From positions 1 to 12,662 of the forward strand of contig JAOXYB010043282.1 in the NCBI GenBank assembly GCA_028565635.1: a DNA stretch of 12,662 bases, written 5' to 3'. The translations under genes and the position numbers were made by a program. Positions 7,063 through 12,662 of the stretch are shown here, one piece after another. The DNA comes from Phoronis ovalis (taxonomy: Eukaryota; Phoronida; Phoronidae). Under the pieces are notes generated by a model that was not told the DNA's origin, searched no databases, and worked only from the letters and a program-made list of their open reading frames with translations. Numbering within the stretch: the first letter of the stretch is position 1; every line of letters starts with the position of its first letter.

Positions 7063-8757
7063 AACTAAAACTTGTATTTAATAACAAATAGTGTTGACAT
7101 GTCTTCCTTCGCATTAATACTGAATAATTATATTTAACTGTTCGCCTTTTTGCAATTTTATAGATATAGATACATAATCAAGTGTTATCACCAAGTGCTA
7201 TAATATACAGATACTGAGAAATTTATATTTAGATCAACTGCATGTTTTCATATTTGAAAGGGTGTTTTGGATGATATATGAATTCAAATAACTGAGATGT
7301 AGATGGCCTTCGGTCGACCATAAAACATGGATTTTGAACTAACTTGAGTGCAGCAAATTCTCTTATTATCGGAAAATTTGACGTACATCCAATATCTTGT
7401 TTCCATCTTTATATGCTAATAAATTAATCTCTTCTCGGCATTGCGCTCATTATCCGAGGTTGTTCGAAATACACTCAGTTGACTGGACATTACGGTGAAT
7501 AAATCTATCATTTGCTATAATTCTTTTTTTTTCTCCACTCAGGATTAGCTATAGAGTTTCAATACTAGTTATATCTAACAAATGTTATACCTTACAATTT
7601 TTACCAAACACAATATGATTTTGAAAAGATATGACGTACCATATAAGAAGGTAACAATATTATCAAAAAGCTGCTAATTTAAAAAGTATACTAGAGATAC
7701 TTTGGAAATTTGCAAAGGTATTTAGTTTTTGTTTGTTTTTTGGCAAAACAGGCAGGGAAATCCGTTTTATTACCGATTCCCATCCCCCCCAAAAAAAATT
7801 TTGCGTGTCACCTTGTCCTAAGTGATTATCATGATGCCACTGTTACTGCAGACACTAAAATCTTTAAAATTATTCACAATAATTATTCGCTATAATAAAA
7901 GGAAAATTAATCTTTAAATATTCAGTTTGTAGTTTCAGGTATTGTGGACATCAAAATGCGAGAAAAATATATTTCCTGCAATAATCTGCAAGAATAATAT
8001 TTGTAAGCTATATATCTACACGTTAAGTATTTATAAAAAAATCGAGATCCTTTCTTCACTTCACATGCTTCAGGGTTTAAAATGCATTAAAATTTCATTA
8101 TGCTTCAAATAAACCTTTATTGCTTCATGCTATTATAACCTGTAATAATTGCATTATACGATAGCATTCATAGTTCTCTGTATGCAAACATAATATGGCT
8201 TTATCAATACTATATTAATTCCATAGATACGACCTATGCTTCTTTAAGTTTAATCGGGTACAAGAGTGTCACAGACGGTCGTGAGGTAGACTAGTAGGTT
8301 CAGCGTAACTGTGTTTACATGTGGAGGCGAAACTGTTCGACAGACTAGGATAAATTGGTAAGCAGAAAGTGGGACGGACCCACGGTTTTCTTCCATATAT
8401 TTTAGATTGAGTTGTGTTCTTGACGAGGTTAAAAATTCGGACCAGTTCTCCAGCCAGGTGTGTACTAAAATTGTCGAAATTGGACCATCCTAGAAGAGAA
8501 CTTCAAAACAAGAGCCAACTTATTATCAATTTTTATATACTACAAATACCTGTGCGGTTCAAAACTGCGTCCAAAATACTGTTTATTTCTATTATGAAAT
8601 AATGTACACTATCAAAATATTTATTTCTCATATTTCAAAGCCTTTACATGTATAGGTGCCGATGGAGACGTGAACGACGCGTATATCATATCTACTATAA
8701 TCCCGGTATAATCCCCGACTATAAATATGTTACTCTGCGTTTTCGCTTTCAGGGAAC

Positions 8758-8893
8758 ATGTCTGAAACCAGTCGTCCGCAGTCCACAGTAACCCATACCA
8801 GTCAACCAGCGGGTCATGGGAGATCTCATTCTATTGTACTTAATTACGGACCATTCGATGTGATTCCAGGACCACCGGCGAATCTTTTCACAG
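8758..8893 (+). CDS. First coding exon of the 113-residue protein
   Basis: It encodes 45 residues plus one base. The exon itself starts at 8753 after the CAG acceptor, with GGAAC as the only visible 5' UTR. The donor is ACAG|GTACAA. The N-terminal 25 residues are Ser/Thr/His-rich and likely flexible. Confidence 0.72.
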
Positions 8894-9399
8894 GTACAAG
8901 CTATAATTATTGCCATCACGATTTCAGCGATTCTTTCATGTACATACAGGGTGTTCCAAATTCAACTCTCATATTTTTTGAGTCGAGACTACTTAGTATT
9001 GTTCCTTTAGATTCAAATAATCAATAATGTTCGCTACTGCTTGTAAATAAATTGTGTAAACAACGGTAAACAATGTTGTTTATTACATATTGATATCGTG
9101 TTCTTTTTCTACATTCGTATAGAATGATGTAATAGAAATTTATATTTCCAGTTTCAAACTATATGGAATCATAATACTTTTAAAATATTTCAGGCCCAGA
9201 AAATTTACGTCATCATCGGGTGTTAACGTGTAATGATCCCCAGTTTGTTGGTATCGGGTCTCGTTCACAGGAGAGAACAAGCCAGTTAGCATACCTAAAC
9301 AGACCGTCACCAGGTTCCAAATTTCCTTTAGCTAAAAATGGTAGAATAGGCGAAATAGGATGGCCAGTGGAATACTTCAAAATAAACAAGGGAATTTAA
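8758..9399 (+). CDS. Unidentified 113-residue protein (2 coding exons)
   Basis: Exon 8758-8893 ends in phase 1 (TTC ACA G|gtacaa) and exon 9194-9399 restores the frame with a Gly codon, ending at TAA. The ATG sits five bases inside an exon that begins after a clear acceptor (TTTTCGCTTTCAG, ending 8752), so a non-coding first exon lies upstream. The start codon has A at -3. The protein starts MSETSRPQST and carries a central VLNYGPFDVIPGPPANLFTG. It ends GRIGEIGWPVEYFKINKGI. There is no signal peptide or membrane helix, and it is moderately basic with Gly/Pro turns and aromatic residues. Short proteins of this kind include ciliary and sperm-tail microtubule inner proteins, but that is only a resemblance in style and I do not recognise the family. 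The unspliced frame would run to a stop at 9025-9027 (89 residues), which I consider less likely. Confidence 0.75.
8894..9193 (+). other. Intron of the 113-residue gene
   Basis: This 300-base AT-rich intron has donor GTACAA and acceptor TTTAAAATATTTCAG. An in-frame stop at 9025-9027 would end a read-through product. Nothing else is visible. Confidence 0.7.
9194..9399 (+). CDS. Last coding exon of the 113-residue protein
   Basis: 206 bases complete the Gly codon, then encode 67 residues and TAA (9397-9399). The residues begin PENLRHHRVLTCNDPQFVGI and end EYFKINKGI. The only Cys of this exon is in LTCNDP. The frame is open over the whole exon, closes right after a WPVEYF motif, and agrees in phase with the first exon. 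Confidence 0.75.
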
Positions 9400-9844
9400 A
9401 TGTTTTTAGCTAGTGTTCTGTGTTTAGCTCAAGGAGAGCGCTTCTGATGTTGTGCAATGAAAACGTTTGAAACTGTAATTTGCTCAAAAACAAGTACCAA
9501 GTTGTTCACAATAGTGTGCCCAGCACTCTGGATTAAAAACAGAAATATTCGGAAATATGACATGATTAATCTTAACTTCATTACGCATAGATTACGCATA
9601 TTCTCCCACCGTGACTCAAGTATATGCATCACAGACCTGGGTCAGTAGATGAACTTTACCATAAAATCAAGTTATTGCTATCCAATCAGTTAGGACAATG
9701 AAACATCACCCAGACTTACTACCTAGTTTAACCTTGAATACATTGCTAGGTCACAACGTATGCCGTAACAAACTTGCAACATGGCAAACTTGACTTCACC
9801 ACATCTGGGATTTGTGTTTTGTTACAGTGTTTTCATTTTTTTCT

Positions 9845-9865
9845 AATAAAGATTGTTTGAATAAA
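9845..9865 (+). promoter_or_regulatory. Two AATAAA poly(A) signals for the plus-strand gene
   Basis: AATAAA occurs at 9845-9850 and again at 9860-9865, the first canonical signals after the stop at 9399. They imply a 3' UTR of roughly 460-490 bases. A third copy at 10065-10070 would extend it into the coding end of eIF3F on the other strand. Confidence 0.45.
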
Positions 9866-9871
9866 TGCTTT

Positions 9872-9877
9872 TTTATT
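9872..9877 (-). promoter_or_regulatory. Poly(A) signal of eIF3F
   Basis: TTTATT on the plus strand is AATAAA on the minus strand, about 200 bases after the eIF3F stop (10080-10078). Cleavage would fall near 9850-9860, inside the poly(A) signals of the convergent gene. Confidence 0.55.
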
Positions 9878-10077
9878 TTAATTAAGATGTTGTTTAACAA
9901 ATTTGTGAATATGAGCCTCCTAGATGTAGCACAGATGTCTCATTACTTTAAAAACGTAAATGCACATTATCATCAGATGGAATCATTCTTATCATATCAG
10001 CTACATCTCCTAGTGCTCTCTAATGTAGAGTAATTCACGATTTCTTTACTTGCTGTGTACAACCAATAAAGTCCATT

Positions 10078-10155
10078 TTATACTGCTGTCAGTTGTTCAC
10101 TCAGTTTCAGCTGTGTCCTAGTCAAATTTGATAAGTACACAACCATAAGCAGGTC
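10078..10155 (-). CDS. EIF3F: eIF3F terminal exon
   Basis: It encodes 25 residues and TAA, after acceptor TTGCTTTTTCTAG in phase 0. It starts [12 protein letters not shown], the conserved C-terminal helix of eIF3F, and ends EQLTAV. This exon is too short to appear as an obvious open frame and was found by the expected continuation of the previous exon. Confidence 0.95.
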   Translation of the reverse strand, partial: DLLMVVYLSNLTRTQLKLSEQLTAV

Positions 10156-11615
10156 CTAGAAAAAGCAATTAAGAAATACCATTATTCTTTCTATTCCATT
10201 AAATATATGACTTATAATTAGATAAGCCCATTCAGATACAGAAAGCCAAGATTATTATATATTATAATCACCCCAGTCTCTCTATGGGCTGTACCAAGCT
10301 TCTGACATAAAAAGTTGCAATGTGACCAATACATGATATTTTCTAATTGCAGGCTCTGAATATTACCATTTGGACAGCATCTACATACATAAAATTGTCT
10401 GTTCTATGCTTCTAAGAAAACTGCTCTAATATAGTCCACAGTTCTGCACTTATGAAAATCTTTTAATGCGAATAGTAAAAAAACTAGGTGTTTAGTCTAA
10501 CCTCAAGTGATGTTGAAGAAAAACTGATGGTGCAACTTTGAGATTTGAGATGTAATCAGTAACTGGGGTTCAGGACAATTACTTCCAAATACCCAATGAA
10601 ATGGAACCTTGCAGTAACAAAATTACAACAATGGCTTGCTTCACACATAGGTATCCTTCTCATTCTAGTAAGAGTGAATGTGGCAGTGATACATGACAGT
10701 TTGGGTTGTAAACATTCATTACTACCTTAGTCTGATAGCACAATACTGCACAGCTGGTTAATGATGGTGCTTGCTACCTTACTGTTAAAAGGATTTTTAA
10801 AATAAGCTCACCTTCATATTAGAATTCAACATAGATTCAAATTCATCTGGATCTATCTTTGGCACAGAGCTTACCAAGTCTAGTAAAAATCTCCCCATTG
10901 TACTGTCAGCAGGAATCTTTCCAGCCTGGAAATTTATAAGGGGAAAGATTACATGATTGCAGTCTGACATATTGTAAAGAAACATATTCTAGATTATTTA
11001 CAAATAAAGCAAATATGTTCCCTATATAATGACATCCAATTGTGATACTTTGCTTATCTAGAAACCCAAATCACAAACTTTCACGAAATTGGGGACACTG
11101 AAAGATTCACTGAGATATTCTCAACAAAAAACCTAATTCAGTATACATTAGCAAATGCTTCCGTATTTGAGACATGACTCTTGACGTAGAACCCCTTAGT
11201 ACTGATGTATCTTTAGATCTATATCATATCTACAATTTTTGTACATAGTAAGTAGTAAGTGTAGAGTAGCTGGATCTTGCAAAACTGTAACATGCTTTTA
11301 CAGTGTCAAATAAATGTTATTATTTAATACTCATTATCATACTCATTCTGACACAAGCCATAACATCAGTTTCTGGAGAGCATTTGTGCTAAGCCAGAGT
11401 CCGGCATTTGTGTACATTCTAGTTTCATACTTAAACAAATCAACTGCCGAAAAGTGAGCAGCAAGATATAAAACTTACCAAAACATCATCGACATATTGT
11501 GAAACAGTCACCAGCATATCTTGAAGACTATTACATGCTGCACTAACTTGTTGTAAGTCAGAGAGGATACCCACTGTTCTTTTAGGATTGTATTTCACCT
11601 GTTGTATGACATCCA
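10078..11615 (-). CDS. EIF3F: Eukaryotic translation initiation factor 3 subunit F, C-terminal exons (5' part off window)
   Basis: Three exons (11615-11479, 10925-10812, 10155-10078) give 108 C-terminal residues with matching phases and GT-AG introns. The product is a non-catalytic MPN-domain subunit of the eIF3 complex, which helps load the 40S ribosome with initiator tRNA and mRNA in the cytoplasm. The identification rests on motifs I know from metazoan eIF3F, in order: [15 protein letters not shown], then [20 protein letters not shown] (animal proteins have a very similar DVLSGK-ADNT-GRFL stretch). [16 protein letters not shown] follows, and the C-terminus is [20 protein letters not shown]. 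This is the helical region after the MPN core that binds other eIF3 subunits. The usual protein is about 280-360 residues, so more than half, including the MPN core, lies to the right of the window. No frameshift or missing segment is seen in the visible part. Confidence 0.96.
10156..10811 (-). other. eIF3F last intron
   Basis: This 656-base intron runs from donor AAG|GTGAGC to acceptor TTCTAG. I looked for C/D-box snoRNA signals on the host strand, since ribosome-related genes often host them, and found no C/D pair. Nothing else was recognised. Confidence 0.85.
10812..10925 (-). CDS. EIF3F: eIF3F penultimate exon
   Basis: 114 bases, exactly 38 codons, phase 0 at both ends. The residues run from [20 protein letters not shown] to ESMLNSNMK. 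The acceptor is AATTTCCAG and the donor AAG|GTGAGC. The conserved GRFL and PKI-P-[DE]-FE-MLNSN signatures are intact. Confidence 0.96.
10926..11478 (-). other. eIF3F intron
   Basis: This 553-base intron has donor TTTTG|GTAAGT and acceptor TTTCCAG. It is AT-rich and without recognisable RNA genes or repeats. Confidence 0.85.
11479..11615 (-). CDS. EIF3F: eIF3F internal exon
   Basis: 137 bases: two bases finish a split codon (probably Val, before DVIQQV), then 45 codons ending VDDVL. The acceptor is ATGCTTTGCAG and the donor GTAAGT. The LSDLQQV block followed by a helix with [12 protein letters not shown] matches the eIF3F region directly after the MPN core. Confidence 0.95.
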
Positions 11616-12662
11616 CTGCAAAGCATTACACATGGTTACGATATTGTATATATCAAGAGAGTTTAAGACTGAAAAAGTATTAGATTAGATAGTTGAAGGA
11701 GAGAAATGAATATACAGATACATGTAAAACAGCAGGAATACACAAAGTTGTCTATACATCCAATCTCCCAAATAAAGCACAATGTCATCATTTAGGGAGA
11801 AGATATATTAGCTGCTAAAATGTACATAAAACATGTCCATTTCATCAAACAGAAAACCAACAATGACTCTGAAAATCAATCAGTTCTTTCTGAAACACGT
11901 TTACACCTTTAAACTCACAGATTAATAGCAGGCCACAATGTTTGTATTGATTATGTAGTGTTTGGTACCCAAGGGGTTACATATTGAAAATCTGTATTTG
12001 ATGTAAAAAGAGTATAAAAATGTCAATCATATTTTTCATTTCCAAAAATTAAAGCAGGACAATGTAATTTAGTGGTATGGTCCTACATTTCATAGCACAT
12101 AACACTTTACAATACACTACAAAATTTAATGTACAAGCACTAGATGGAGATATTTCTTTTTAACAGGAACAAATATTTCAGTGCAAAGTCAATTATTTAT
12201 TTTTAAAACTATTTTAATATGTATTTAAAATTTATTAATATAACTGAAATTAAATAACAGCGTTCAGTCAGTTTTATGGTCCTGCTATTTATTGCTTGGC
12301 TTTCCAAGCAGAGATTCCCTCTTGGTGAGAATCACTGCATATAAAAGAGTTTGAAATGTTTTAGAAGCTCTGTGTAACCATGGACATTGCACAGTAGATG
12401 TGGACAATCTCTGTAAATTAGTTCAGTTGAATAAGTTGCCTTTTGTTACCACCAGAAAGGCTTATTGTGCACGTAATCAAAGCTTCTAGAATACCACCCA
12501 ACAGCAATGTGCTTTGTGACATCCATTTATAACTAGCTTATAAACCACATTGTGAAAAAATATATTAACAAGGTTTCCCTAATTCTAACAAGAGGTCTGC
12601 GGGTGCAGACAGATGCCCATCATATGATGTAGTTACTGTAGTTGTAAAGCCATCTTTGTATG
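11616..12662 (-). other. eIF3F intron running off the window
   Basis: No MPN-domain exon was found from 11616 to the end, so the next upstream exon lies beyond the window and this intron is at least 1047 bases. A seven-base hairpin TGCTTGG/CCAAGCA (12293-12310) and a GTCTGC/GCAGAC hairpin (12595-12610) are visible. A C-box-like ATGATGA on the minus strand (11785-11791) has no matching D box. Confidence 0.75.

Larger units (their letters stand above)
6605..8752. other. Divergent upstream region between the mucin-like gene and the 113-residue gene
   Basis: No coding exon is supported here. The left part must hold the 5' UTR and promoter of the minus-strand mucin-like gene, and the right part holds 5' sequence of the plus-strand gene at 8758. 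It contains the perfect 12-base inverted repeat at 7035-7062. A less AT-rich patch at about 8260-8460 contains a strong donor-like AAATTG|GTAAGC (8357/8358) and could end a non-coding first exon spliced to 8753. Open frames at 7710-7895 and 8414-8602 lack support. Confidence 0.5.
9400..10077. other. Overlapping 3' UTR region of two convergent genes
   Basis: The 3' UTR of the plus-strand 113-residue gene runs right from 9400 and that of the minus-strand eIF3F gene runs left from 10077. They meet near 9850. A direct tandem ATTACGCATA lies at 9580-9589 and 9591-9600. Short open frames here (9429-9632, 9457-9648, 9812-10033) have no splice sites or sequence character of genes. Confidence 0.6.

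Noticed and set aside
9429-10033. Short open frames on both strands in the 3' UTR region (9429-9632, 9457-9648, 9812-10033)
   Set aside because: They lie in the convergent 3' UTRs of two supported genes and have no motif, splice or start evidence.
11700-11860. C/D-box snoRNA in the eIF3F intron (C-box-like ATGATGA on the minus strand at 11785-11791)
   Set aside because: No CTGA D box within the expected distance downstream on that strand and no terminal stem.
12362-12488. Foldback element with arms TAGAAGCTCTG / CAAAGCTTCTA about 127 bases across
   Set aside because: Only 10 of 11 bases pair and there is no target-site duplication, so a chance match is likely.
1-12662. tRNA, rRNA, CRISPR arrays, transposase or reverse-transcriptase genes
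   Set aside because: I looked for TPsiC-type GTTCGA motifs, regular spaced repeats and recognisable transposon protein motifs and found none.

Overview
The window reads as AT-rich nuclear DNA from an animal, most likely an invertebrate. Genes are split into short exons by introns of about 0.2 to 2 kb, with canonical GT-AG junctions. AATAAA poly(A) signals are present, and there is a CA-type microsatellite at the left edge. There are no operons, ribosome binding sites, tRNA or rRNA genes, or CRISPR arrays. The general look (CA/CACG microsatellite, AT-rich introns, small lineage-specific secreted or membrane genes) would suit a mollusc or another lophotrochozoan, but that placement is a guess.

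I can support four protein genes, alternating in strand (+, -, +, -). From the left: (1) the last two exons of a plus-strand gene (398-483 and 2096-2412), coding a hydrophilic Ser/Asn/Lys-rich C-terminal tail of unknown identity, with a poly(A) signal almost touching the stop codon. (2) A complete three-exon minus-strand gene (6604 down to 3630) predicted to encode a 251-residue single-pass membrane protein. It has a signal peptide exon, a Thr-rich mucin-like exon with a triple N-G-T repeat between two cysteines, and an exon with the membrane span and a cytoplasmic tail that is over 40% lysine. No single open reading frame shows this gene; it appears only when the three exons are joined, and all phases match. 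(3) A two-coding-exon plus-strand gene (8758-9399) for a 113-residue Pro/Gly-containing protein that I do not recognise. (4) The last three coding exons of eukaryotic translation initiation factor 3 subunit F (eIF3F) on the minus strand (11615 down to 10078). This is the one firmly recognised gene; its 5' part lies beyond the right edge.

Genes 1 and 2 converge, 2 and 3 diverge from a roughly 2.1-kb shared upstream region (6605-8752), and 3 and 4 converge so closely that their poly(A) signals interleave at about 9845-9877. Nothing suggests that the four genes work in one pathway. The candidate for something undescribed is gene 2, the lysine-tailed mucin-like membrane protein. Secondary curiosities are a duplicated AGCCCTT...TATAAA(A)GGG element in its first intron and a perfect 12-bp inverted repeat upstream of it.
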